46,034 nucleotides of DNA, from positions 1 to 46,034 of the forward strand of contig JBBRXJ010000015.1 in assembly GCA_038248505.1 (NCBI GenBank), in the 5' to 3' direction. Origin of the DNA: JBBRXJ01 sp038248505. Lineage in GTDB: Bacteria; Bacteroidota; Bacteroidia; Bacteroidales; JBBRXJ01. The position numbers and the translations under genes were made by a program. Within the stretch, counting starts at the first letter, position 1; every line of letters begins with the position of its first letter. The notes beneath the pieces were generated by a model. It searched no databases, had not been told where the DNA came from, and was given only the letters and a program-made list of their open reading frames with translations. Of the stretch, positions 26,101-33,038 are shown one piece after another.

Positions 26101-26438
26101 ATGTTATAAGAGATAAAAAGATTATAGAGATAAAAGGAGATAGATATTCAATTGGTATTAATGTTAATGATGCGAGAGGAGAGCGTTTTAAATATAATAA
26201 TAATAAAATGGACTTACGTGAAAACGATTGTCTCTATATTTTTTCTGATGGTTTTGTTGATCAATTCGGTGGGCCAATTGGAAAGAAATATAAAAAACGT
26301 AGATTCCGACATTTGTTATTAAATATACATGAAGCATCAATGAAAAACCAAATGGAAATGATTGATAGGAGTTTTAATGATTGGAAGGGAAACTTAGAAC
26401 AAATTGATGATATCCTTGTAATAGGCATAAAGCCATAG
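23118..26438 (+). CDS. Two-component-type beta-propeller sensor with SpoIIE/PP2C serine phosphatase output
   Basis: This 1106-residue protein begins with an N-terminal hydrophobic segment (residues about 7-24). Fourteen Reg_prop-type repeats of the WIGTxxGLxxF kind (about 58-670) follow, consistent with two seven-bladed propellers. A Y_Y_Y-like beta-sandwich (about 685-795) and one transmembrane helix (about 800-820) come next, then a short coiled coil and a SpoIIE phosphatase domain (about 860-1106). The phosphatase metal motifs are present: SGDFYW, VDCTGHGVPGAF, KDGMDVAL and SDGFVDQFGG. The periplasmic sensor layout is that of Bacteroidota hybrid two-component systems, but the output is a phosphatase rather than a kinase. 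It probably regulates an anti-sigma-antagonist-like partner in response to an extracellular signal. No such partner is adjacent. Confidence 0.88.
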   Translation: MRITRKRIRIIIIVLCAFITGIWTTRASSKSLEAGALYTIQNGLSQTLVTCVVQDSKGFVWIGTVDGLNRFDGYDFVVYRHHPDDSFSISDNYIRTICEGVNGDIWIGNNEGLNRLERSTSRFISYNLGSDYPISQSKTIFKIAIDNDKNLWAKTRTGIIRLNINSGKVVAYDHLNDEFTYSDPAISFPVFIDSKGSVWVGTKDGLNYFNKDLELFQRYVNDVNDPFSISDNIVKTIFEDKQGVLWIGTRNGLNKMIGQNRFERFLYSEPKKDISCIFQDKTGMMWVGCRDGLVSFNSSENNFTFYNKLVNNNREYLCTGISDIYEDRSHVLWICSYEGLIKVDKKSSKFNLYRNAGNEPRGFSSNTFSSILVDKTGLIFLGTRGAGLNIFDRKRGTVVSPELLHNSNGNHSADENVYSLFRDSKGLIWIGTDNGVFIYNPETRVKNTITQISPKVDANVFRNNRVNKFIEDIKGNIWIATNKGLHVYNRELLSLKSSYKIFYNDLIIPLTEINCIIQDGEGFVWMGTNNGLIKYDPGTGMCMQFQRKGLYSGNGISSNHVFTLYDQDSILWIGTAYGLNRLDKKLSYIRLYSERSGLPNNKINSIEQDSHGTLWISTNKGLVSFDPFTEVFKPYDVVDGLQGYEFLVGSSFKTDEGEIFFGGLSGLNSFYPDSMRSNSYLPEINITSIEFISKDGLRRIAIDKLDKIEIPPGVKIVTIYFSAHDFTHPEKNNYAYRLARDKSKNSEWIYLGNHHTATFTNLSEGNYVFQVKGSNNDLQWNEEGSQLIIVVKVPWYKSRIAVYFFYVFGILFFISMVYFWTRNLRSANKILRDKEAASKLVAQQKEELAIINKDLTDSINYAKRIQDAMMPPHNLFGKLFKDSFVYFRPKNIVSGDFYWINESNGKIFVASVDCTGHGVPGAFMSLIGIELFRRITNIRGIEQPAQILNILNDNFAGIFSDEGGLTIKDGMDVALCVFDKNNSTVEFAGAVSQVYVIRDKKIIEIKGDRYSIGINVNDARGERFKYNNNKMDLRENDCLYIFSDGFVDQFGGPIGKKYKKRRFRHLLLNIHEASMKNQMEMIDRSFNDWKGNLEQIDDILVIGIKP

Positions 26439-26485
26439 ATAAAACAAGACTTTATTTTAAAATAAATGCAATCTTAGAGAGAACG

Positions 26486-26510
26486 TTTATTAAAGTACTA
26501 TTTTAATAAA
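26486..26510. terminator. Possible weak bidirectional terminator between convergent genes
   Basis: tttattaaa and tttaataaa form a nine-pair, AT-only stem with a seven-base loop in the 188-base gap between the phosphatase gene and the convergent kinase gene. The stem is weak and there is no clear T-run, so this is tentative. Nothing else was seen in the gap. Confidence 0.3.
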
Positions 26511-26626
26511 TTAATTCTGCTTAATTGTACACCAATTAGATATTTATTGATTTTTAATGAAAGCAGGACGCTGAGGTATTTTAGTATGAAATTTGGCTTT
26601 GGTGTATCATTCAGAATCAGTTTGAA

Positions 26627-28366
26627 TTAAGCATCTTCACCAGAAAGGAGAAATCTCATTTTATCAAGTAAATCTTCTATTTGAAATGGTTTACTAATAT
26701 AATCATTCATACCTACCCCAATACAATTTTCTTTATCACCAGCTAAAGCATTTGCAGTAATTGCAATTATGGGGGTTTGTGATTCACTACTCGATTCTAT
26801 TTCGCGTATTTTTTTAGTTGCTGTAATGCCATCCATAATAGGCATCTGTACATCCATTAAAATTAGATCATAACGTGTAGTTGCAAATTTATCTAAAGCC
26901 TCTTTACCGTTGTTAGCGATATCAATATTTTTAACAAGTTTTTTAAGGCTCAGATTTACTATTTTCTGATTTACAAGGTTGTCTTCAACCAAAAGTATGT
27001 TTGCTTCATGTAAACCGATTGATTTCATTGTTTGCTTTTTGATTGTTAATTTCTCTTTCAAATCTGATTCGTCAATGGGTTTTATTGTCTCTGAGGTTTT
27101 TCGGAAGGGTAGTGCAAATGAAAAAACAGAATTACTAGCCTCTGATATAATAACCAATTTATCGCCAGCTATTTCAATTAGCTTTTTTGCTATATTTAGG
27201 TCAATGTATTGGATGTCATTTATCTCATCATTTTTATAAAAAAATTTCTCGCCACTATTATCGGGATGATTGAATAGTGATTTATTCACTTCAATATCAA
27301 ATTTAATATTTAAGTTTGTTTTATTGTCGTTAAATGGAGTTAGTTTAATTTTGATATCGAGATTATCCTTTTGATTATTAAGAATAATATTTTCTAAGAT
27401 ATTTAATAATATTTGCTTGAGTCGAATGGGTTCTCCAATAAAGCTGGTTCTTAGAGCATCAGGGCTGCTGATAGATATACTTACCTTTTCATCCTCTGTT
27501 CGGAAAAGATTGGTCGCATTTGTTAAAGTACTCATTAAGTCAAAAGGAGTTTTCTCGTAACCTTTATCAAAAATTTCTATAGCTGTTATTTTTCCAATGT
27601 TGTTTACCACATTTACTAAATTGTTTGTAGATGCAATAATGGTATTTAAAAAATCCTGTTGTTTTGCGTCAAGATCACTTTGATTAAGTATATTACTAAT
27701 CATAGTGATATTATTTAATGGTGTTCTTAATTGATGTGATAATTGAGAAATAAACTCCTCTTTAATTTTTTTCTCATTTGCTGAGTTTAGTGCTTTTGTT
27801 TCGTATGATTTTTGTGAAGCAATGTTCAGTATTTCATAAATAATACTTGTTGTATAGCATAATAAATAAACGATAATGAGTCGAATGTTAAAATCGATAT
27901 CTCCGCTAATTTTTAAACTAAATGAGTCTGGAAGTGACATTAAGACTGCAATAATAGCAATGGCTACAATGGAAACTATGCTGCCGCGTTTAGTGCCTAA
28001 CAATAAAACAGCTACAATTGGGTAGGTGATAATCCAAAAATGCCCAGTATTAGCAGTGCCACCATCTATTAGCAAATAAATAAAAAGCAAACCAACGATA
28101 ATAGTCCCTGAAAGAGCAGGTAATTTCCATTTCATCGTTTTACGTGCAATAATAATATTGATAAGTAAGAGAAATATAGTTGAAAAAATAATTGCGAATC
28201 GAATTATATCATCATGTATAATTGCAAAAATACCAAATAGAGAGAGCAAAAATATAGCAACGGTTCCCATGAGATTCGTAGCAAGAATCTTGTTTTTATT
28301 AAAATCATCTGCTTGGCTAAAAAGATTAAACCCTAGTAATTCAGATATTTTGACTTTTAGTGACAT
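26627..28366 (-). CDS. Membrane hybrid histidine kinase with degenerate ATP-binding domain
   Basis: From the ATG at 28366 the protein has 579 residues. About six transmembrane helices (28-50, 55-75, 82-102, 110-125, 128-145, 163-180) precede a HisKA helix with SQLSHQLRTPLNN (His211). A HATPase-like region (about 300-425) and a REC domain (455-575) with Asp505 in LMDVQMP and Lys559 in SKPF follow. The N-box Asn residues (322, 326) remain. The G1 motif DxGxG reads DIEVN (357-361), and no GxGxG lid motif is visible, so ATP binding is doubtful. An in-frame ATG further upstream (28516) would add 50 residues of AT-rich, unconserved-looking sequence; I prefer the internal start. The gene is convergent with the SpoIIE gene. 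Confidence 0.82.
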   Translation of the reverse strand: MSLKVKISELLGFNLFSQADDFNKNKILATNLMGTVAIFLLSLFGIFAIIHDDIIRFAIIFSTIFLLLINIIIARKTMKWKLPALSGTIIVGLLFIYLLIDGGTANTGHFWIITYPIVAVLLLGTKRGSIVSIVAIAIIAVLMSLPDSFSLKISGDIDFNIRLIIVYLLCYTTSIIYEILNIASQKSYETKALNSANEKKIKEEFISQLSHQLRTPLNNITMISNILNQSDLDAKQQDFLNTIIASTNNLVNVVNNIGKITAIEIFDKGYEKTPFDLMSTLTNATNLFRTEDEKVSISISSPDALRTSFIGEPIRLKQILLNILENIILNNQKDNLDIKIKLTPFNDNKTNLNIKFDIEVNKSLFNHPDNSGEKFFYKNDEINDIQYIDLNIAKKLIEIAGDKLVIISEASNSVFSFALPFRKTSETIKPIDESDLKEKLTIKKQTMKSIGLHEANILLVEDNLVNQKIVNLSLKKLVKNIDIANNGKEALDKFATTRYDLILMDVQMPIMDGITATKKIREIESSSESQTPIIAITANALAGDKENCIGVGMNDYISKPFQIEDLLDKMRFLLSGEDA

Positions 28367-28554
28367 GTGTTCCGTTTGTGTTGATTTCTTAATTATTGCG
28401 TTAAATATAAGGAAAATTAAGTTTTTTGCACATCTAAAGTTGAGAAATATTAATTGAAAGTAGCTTTTAGTATATTCAAGAGGCTTAATTTGATGATAAT
28501 TATGTATTTTTAGCATTCTAGATTATCGCGAAATAAACATTAAACTCATTTAAA

Positions 28555-29421
28555 ATGAAACACTTATTATTAATTCTAAGCTTATTTGCATCCATTGTAA
28601 TTGAAAGCAATGGGCAGTATGTGCCTACTCAGGCTGATCTTGATAAGTTTTATAAAACCAAAACGCTCATTGTCCTTGATGATAATCCAATGAGAGAGTA
28701 TAATATGGTAATTAAAGATATTATTAAGAAAGAATGGGATTTAACTAAATATGAGTTCATCCCATTTAATGAGTTTGAGAAAAAACGACTTGATCCACAA
28801 TATTCTTTTCTGGTTGTTACCCTTGTAAATTTTGAAAAGGACAATACCAAGGCTAATTATAGATTTTTGCAATTATTAATTGGAGGCGATTATTTGAGGG
28901 TGAATCAAATGCCCGAATTGGTTTCAGTACCCATCTCGTATGCTGGTGTTGATGAAGACTCTTATGTTTATAAGTTGAGCGCTATTGTTCGTTTAACTAT
29001 TTCACACTTAAAACTCATTACAGCAAAACCAGATTTAATGTCTTCTAATATGTTTAAATATTACAGAGACAATATTGATTCAATTAAAGATAAAACATTA
29101 TACGTGACCAAGGAAGACCTTACAAAAAGTGTAAATAGTGAAGCACGCATAAAAAAGATTTATCCTTATTCTTTTAAAATTGTTTCACGCGAACAGGTTC
29201 AAGATGCTATTGAAAATCGCAATCCCAATGTTGTTTTTATGCATAAAGTGGGTCCTGAAGGAACAAAGTTAACCGCGCGTTGTTACAAGGTTATAATAGG
29301 TGCTGATAATCCTAAATTATATTATTTTGATTATCATCTTATTTCAAGTAAAAAGCCAGATGGCTTGTTGAAATCTGATTTTAATAATTTAGCAAAAGGT
29401 AAAAGTATTATTCCTTTCTAA
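28555..29421 (+). CDS. Secreted protein of unknown function
   Basis: The 288-residue product has a clear signal peptide (MKHLLLILSLFASIVIESNG, likely cut before Gln21) and no further membrane segment. No motif points to an enzyme. The mature part begins with TLIVLDDNPMREYNMVIKDI and a K-E-W-x-L-T-x-Y-E-F-I pattern. This recalls hypothetical periplasmic proteins seen in Bacteroidota, but I cannot name the family. A C-terminal sorting domain is absent, so it is probably periplasmic. The gene precedes the WbuC-type cupin gene by 13 bases and may be co-transcribed with it and hisS. Confidence 0.7.
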   Translation: MKHLLLILSLFASIVIESNGQYVPTQADLDKFYKTKTLIVLDDNPMREYNMVIKDIIKKEWDLTKYEFIPFNEFEKKRLDPQYSFLVVTLVNFEKDNTKANYRFLQLLIGGDYLRVNQMPELVSVPISYAGVDEDSYVYKLSAIVRLTISHLKLITAKPDLMSSNMFKYYRDNIDSIKDKTLYVTKEDLTKSVNSEARIKKIYPYSFKIVSREQVQDAIENRNPNVVFMHKVGPEGTKLTARCYKVIIGADNPKLYYFDYHLISSKKPDGLLKSDFNNLAKGKSIIPF

Positions 29422-29434
29422 TATTATTATAGGC

Positions 29435-29908
29435 GTGCAGAAGTGGGGTTTAAAAGATTTTGATACCTTGATGCAATCATCAAGGTATTCAAAACGATTG
29501 CGGTCCAGTCTCAACATACATTCTTTTGCTGATGATTTAATGCAACGCATGTTAAGTATGTTGCAGCCAGATACCTATGTACAGCCTCATAAACACGAAT
29601 TACCTGATAAACGTGAATTGTTTATTATTATAAAAGGTGTTGCTTTATTTGTAGAGTATGATAATAATGGAATAATAAAAGATTATTCTGTTTTAACGCC
29701 AGGAGGAGATTTTGTGATAGCTGAAGTTTCGGCGGGTATTTATCATTCATTGATTGCTTTAGAAAAGGACACTGTACTTTTCGAGCTAAAAGATGGCCCA
29801 TATATTGCATCGAATGATAAGAAATTTGCACCATGGGCCCCTGTGGAAGGAGAAGAAGGGGTAATTGAGTTTATGGAAAAAGTGAAAGCGCATTTAAGCA
29901 TTAAATAA
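29435..29908 (+). CDS. WbuC-family cupin-fold protein
   Basis: This 157-residue protein has the WbuC cupin layout: SKRLRSSLNIH near the N-terminus, then DDLMQRMLSMLQPDTYVQPH, and the metal-binding motif PHKHELPDKRE (His52, His54, Glu61). The IIIKG strand and a second cupin half with GGDFVIAEVSAGIYHS follow. Members are associated with surface polysaccharide loci; the exact reaction is unclear. I use the GTG at 29435 because an ATG 36 bases later would cut into the conserved N-terminus. It lies 13 bases after the secreted-protein gene and 3 bases before hisS. Confidence 0.8.
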   Translation: MQKWGLKDFDTLMQSSRYSKRLRSSLNIHSFADDLMQRMLSMLQPDTYVQPHKHELPDKRELFIIIKGVALFVEYDNNGIIKDYSVLTPGGDFVIAEVSAGIYHSLIALEKDTVLFELKDGPYIASNDKKFAPWAPVEGEEGVIEFMEKVKAHLSIK

Positions 29909-29911
29909 TTC

Positions 29912-31282
29912 ATGGCACAACAACAAAGTATTCCGAAAGGTACGCGTGATTTTGGTCCCGCAGAGATGATTCGTAGAAATTATATTTTTTCAATTATAAC
30001 ATCTGTGTTTCGTGCTCATGGATTTGTTCCTATTGAAACTCCAGCTATTGAAAATCTTTCTACATTGCTAGGTAAGTATGGTGATGAGGGAGATAAACTG
30101 CTTTTCAGAATACTAAATTCAGGTGACTTTTTGAATGGTGTTGACGCATCTGAATTAATTTCGAGTAATGCGATTAAGCTTGCATCGGTAATTTGTGAAA
30201 AAGGTTTGAGATATGATTTAACAGTGCCTTTTGCTCGCTACGTTGTTATGCACCGTAATGAAATTACGCTTCCTTTTAAGCGTTATCAAGTGCAACCTGT
30301 ATGGAGAGCAGACCGCCCTCAAAAGGGACGTTATCGTGAATTTTATCAATGTGATGCTGATATTGTTGGTAGTGATTCTTTAATTAATGAGATAGAATTA
30401 TTACAAATGATTGATGAGGTTTTTAATAAACTAAAAATCAGTGTACAAATAAAAGTAAATAACCGAAAGATATTATCCGGAATAGCAGAAGTTATTGGGC
30501 AAGCCGATAAGTTTACTGCTATTACAGTTGCGCTTGATAAGACAGAGAAGATAGGGGTAGATAAGGTTGTTGAGGAATTACAAGCGAATGGTTTAACGAG
30601 TGATGCTATTATGAAATTAAAACCATTACTTGCGATAAATGGTTCGCTTCTGGAAAAGCTGAATTTTCTTGACGCTTATCTGGCATCCTCAAAGATTGGT
30701 TTGACGGGAATAAAAGAAGTACGATACCTGTTCAATACTATTGATAATGCAGGTGTTTCATGCGAGGTTGAATTAGATTTAACATTAGCTCGTGGTTTAA
30801 ACTATTATACTGGAGCCATTCTTGAAGTTAAAGCTTTAGATTATCAAATAGGCAGCATTTCAGGTGGCGGAAGATATGATAATTTAACAGGCGTTTTTGG
30901 AATGCCTGGTATTTCAGGGGTTGGCATATCATTTGGAGCCGAACGTATTTTTGATGTGATGGAGCATTTAAATTTATTTCCACCTGAAATATTAGCTTCA
31001 ACACAACTTTTATTTGTAAACTTTGGCGATAATGAGCAACAATATTGTTTGAAGGAAGCGCAAGTTTTTCGCCAAGCAGGTATTGCAACGGAGGTATATC
31101 CCGATCAAGCTAAGATGAAGAAACAAATGGCTTATGCAGATATTCGCAAAATCCCTTTTGTTGCAATTATTGGCGATGATGAGATAAGGGATAATTTGAT
31201 TACTCTAAAGAATATGACTACGGGAGAACAATTAAAAATAAATACTGACGAGGCAATTGAAAAAATAAAAAGAGGCTGGTAG
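29912..31282 (+). CDS. hisS: Histidine--tRNA ligase
   Basis: HisRS (456 residues) charges tRNA-His and is a class II synthetase. Motif 1 is around GTRDFGP to PIETP. Motif 2 is QPVWRADRPQKGRYREFYQCDAD. The histidine-binding signature reads LARGLNYYTG (Asn where many species have Asp), and motif 3 follows SGGGRYDNLTG into GVGISFGAERI. The C-terminal anticodon-binding domain is present. It is the last gene of the three-gene group, three bases after the cupin, and ends within a terminator stem. Confidence 0.97.
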   Translation: MAQQQSIPKGTRDFGPAEMIRRNYIFSIITSVFRAHGFVPIETPAIENLSTLLGKYGDEGDKLLFRILNSGDFLNGVDASELISSNAIKLASVICEKGLRYDLTVPFARYVVMHRNEITLPFKRYQVQPVWRADRPQKGRYREFYQCDADIVGSDSLINEIELLQMIDEVFNKLKISVQIKVNNRKILSGIAEVIGQADKFTAITVALDKTEKIGVDKVVEELQANGLTSDAIMKLKPLLAINGSLLEKLNFLDAYLASSKIGLTGIKEVRYLFNTIDNAGVSCEVELDLTLARGLNYYTGAILEVKALDYQIGSISGGGRYDNLTGVFGMPGISGVGISFGAERIFDVMEHLNLFPPEILASTQLLFVNFGDNEQQYCLKEAQVFRQAGIATEVYPDQAKMKKQMAYADIRKIPFVAIIGDDEIRDNLITLKNMTTGEQLKINTDEAIEKIKRGW

Positions 31283-31298
31283 TACCATGCCTCTTTTT
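31267..31298. terminator. Bidirectional terminator between hisS and the Spy-like gene
   Basis: aaaaagaggc and gcctcttttt form a perfect ten-pair stem around a 12-base loop. The left arm overlaps the last codons of hisS. T-rich sequence flanks both outer sides, so it can serve the plus strand (hisS) and the minus strand (gene ending at 31344). Confidence 0.8.
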
Positions 31299-31343
31299 AT
31301 TTTTCAATTTAAATACGGTCAGCGATTATTTTATCACATTTGG

Positions 31344-31919
31344 TTAATCATTCATTTTGCGAATCAGGTTTATTTTAAAATCATGTTCAGCCTGATATAG
31401 TTTCATTAATTTTTGTATGGGCAAAACGGTTTTAAATCGTATATAAAATTCTTCTCGAATAGCAATCTCCTTTTTGTCCAGTGCAATATAACTATCACCT
31501 AATTGGTCTAATTCATGAGTACTCATACTTGCGCTTTTCTCTTTGAAATTGCGCATGAGTAGATGTCTTTCTTTTTGTACACCTCTGTTTTTTTCGTTGT
31601 ATTCATTATAAACTGGCCAGAACTTTTGCGCTTCAGTTTCTGTTAGCGATAATTCTTGAGTAATGAAGGCAATTTTCTCAGCACGTATTTGATCTCTCTT
31701 TTGGCAATCAGCAGCGTTTTTTCCGGATCCGTTTTTTTGACCTTGTCTAGTACTATTTGAGGAGCTACTTGGCTGAGCTGAAGAAATAATTGCAATGGAC
31801 CAAAGTATGAATGTGAAATAGAAAATTTTATTATTTTGTAGCAGATTAAAAATTCTATTTCGACCTTGTATAGATATATTTTCAAACGATTTTTTTATTG
31901 TTGCGCTTTTTGTTTTCAT
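31344..31919 (-). CDS. Periplasmic Spy/CpxP-like protein ('sensor of ECF-type sigma factor' type)
   Basis: The product (191 residues from the ATG at 31919) has a hydrophobic segment (about 33-49, IFYFTFILWSIAIISSAQ). An acidic/basic helical domain then contains LSLTETEAQKFWPVYNEYNEKNR. This LTxxEAxxFWPxYxEY pattern is typical of small Spy/CpxP-like proteins found beside ECF sigma genes in Bacteroidota. They are presumed periplasmic and possibly sense envelope stress. An alternative ATG (31943) would overlap the upstream gene by 14 bases. It is third in the sigma-membrane protein-Spy-like operon; the role is inferred. Confidence 0.72.
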   Translation of the reverse strand: MKTKSATIKKSFENISIQGRNRIFNLLQNNKIFYFTFILWSIAIISSAQPSSSSNSTRQGQKNGSGKNAADCQKRDQIRAEKIAFITQELSLTETEAQKFWPVYNEYNEKNRGVQKERHLLMRNFKEKSASMSTHELDQLGDSYIALDKKEIAIREEFYIRFKTVLPIQKLMKLYQAEHDFKINLIRKMND

Positions 31920-31929
31920 TTTCTTTAGT

Positions 31930-32325
31930 TTAATAGTTATCAACTAATGTGTTTATTTCAATATTTTCATCAATTAGAAGTTGTTCGGCGTCATTTTCTG
32001 ATATCTGTTTTTCTTCTAAATTATATTCAGCCAAAACATCATCTATCATTTCAGCTTCGTCAATTGAGTATATGCTGTTCGTTAAATATATGGCATATTC
32101 ATTTTCTGTTTTTATTTGTTTTGAATATTTAAAAGCATAAATAATGGATGTAGCGATAATAATAATAGAGAAACTATAAGCAAGTTTTAATTTTAGGCTA
32201 TTTGTTATGTAAATTAATTTTAGCTTTGAATGTATAATCCGTTCAGAAAAGGTATCAAAATACCCTTTAGGAGCTTCAAATAAATGTTTATTTGGTATAG
32301 GCAATATGTTTTTGTATCCCTGCAT
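31930..32325 (-). CDS. Single-pass membrane protein, putative anti-sigma factor
   Basis: The 131-residue protein has an N-terminal cytoplasmic part with HLFEAPKGYFDTFSERI (about residues 14-30), a pattern seen in Bacteroidota proteins next to ECF sigma genes. One transmembrane helix (about 47-66) is followed by an acidic C-terminal region, probably periplasmic, rich in Glu, Asp and Ile. It contains no Cys and lacks the HxxxCxxC zinc anti-sigma signature. The anti-sigma role is inferred only from position, 22 bases after the sigma gene, and topology. Confidence 0.6.
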   Translation of the reverse strand: MQGYKNILPIPNKHLFEAPKGYFDTFSERIIHSKLKLIYITNSLKLKLAYSFSIIIIATSIIYAFKYSKQIKTENEYAIYLTNSIYSIDEAEMIDDVLAEYNLEEKQISENDAEQLLIDENIEINTLVDNY

Positions 32326-32347
32326 ATATTACTTAGAGTGAATAAGT

Positions 32348-32899
32348 TTATAAAGGTTTAATGTTAAGAATAAATTCTTCTATTTTTTTTGCTGCATGAT
32401 GGTAGGATGCTTTTAAACCTCCTTCTGTAGTGCCCAGTATTTCCGATATTTCTTTGTAGCTTAAATCCTCATAATAACGCATATTAAATACAATGCGTTG
32501 CTTTTCTGGAAGGCTTAAAATGGCTTTTTGAAGATTAAGTTGTATTTCATCCCCGTTAATATTTTCATCGGCGAGTAATTTATTTTCAAGATCTCGTTCA
32601 ACATTCACAATAGGTAGCATGAATCGTCGTTTCTTTTGTTTTAAAAAGCTGAGTACTTCATTCGTAGCAACTCGGTAAAGCCATGTGTAAAGTTCTGATT
32701 CTTCTCGAAATGAATCTAAATGACGCCATGCTTTAAGATAGGTGTTTTGTAAGATATCATCCGTATCTTCATGAATAATAAGCATACGACGAATATGCTG
32801 ATACAGTCGTGGACCATATTCTTTCACCATAAGATTGAAGGCGTAGTGTTTATTTCCCTCCTTGTATATCTTTATTATATTGAGACCTTCATTCTTCAT
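32348..32899 (-). CDS. ECF-family RNA polymerase sigma factor
   Basis: This 183-residue sigma factor has region 2 (YGPRLYQHIRRML, DTDDILQNTYLKAWRHLDSF, and LYTWLYRVATNEVLSFLKQ for promoter melting). A short linker leads to region 4 with LPEKQRIVFNMRYYEDLSYKEISEILGTTEGGLKASYHHA, a helix-turn-helix for the -35 element. Region 1.1 and the bulk of region 3 are absent, as in ECF sigmas. It heads a minus-strand three-gene operon with a membrane protein and a Spy-like protein. No obvious Bacteroidota promoter is seen upstream, so autoregulation is possible but unproven. Confidence 0.92.
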   Translation of the reverse strand: MKNEGLNIIKIYKEGNKHYAFNLMVKEYGPRLYQHIRRMLIIHEDTDDILQNTYLKAWRHLDSFREESELYTWLYRVATNEVLSFLKQKKRRFMLPIVNVERDLENKLLADENINGDEIQLNLQKAILSLPEKQRIVFNMRYYEDLSYKEISEILGTTEGGLKASYHHAAKKIEEFILNIKPL

Positions 32900-33038
32900 C
32901 TTATTCCTTAGATACTAAATTAGGGCATTGGTTTAATGATAAGTGATAAGTGATTCGCTGCGTCGTAGTGATTCGTGGCAAGTAAGTCGAATCTTAATTA
33001 AAGTTGCGACAAATATTGAGTAAAAAAATCATCTTCTT

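Noticed and set aside
26439..26626. Possible small RNA or gene in the convergent gap
   Set aside because: No promoter, open frame or stable structure beyond one AT-only hairpin was found.
28367..28516. N-terminal extension of 50 residues for the hybrid kinase
   Set aside because: The extension is AT-driven, rich in Ile, Phe, Lys and Asn without a recognisable domain, and the internal ATG gives a plausible cytoplasmic start before the first helix.
29435..29471. Later ATG (29471) as start of the WbuC-type cupin
   Set aside because: It would remove the conserved LKDFDTL segment that precedes the SSRYSKR motif; the GTG start is preferred.
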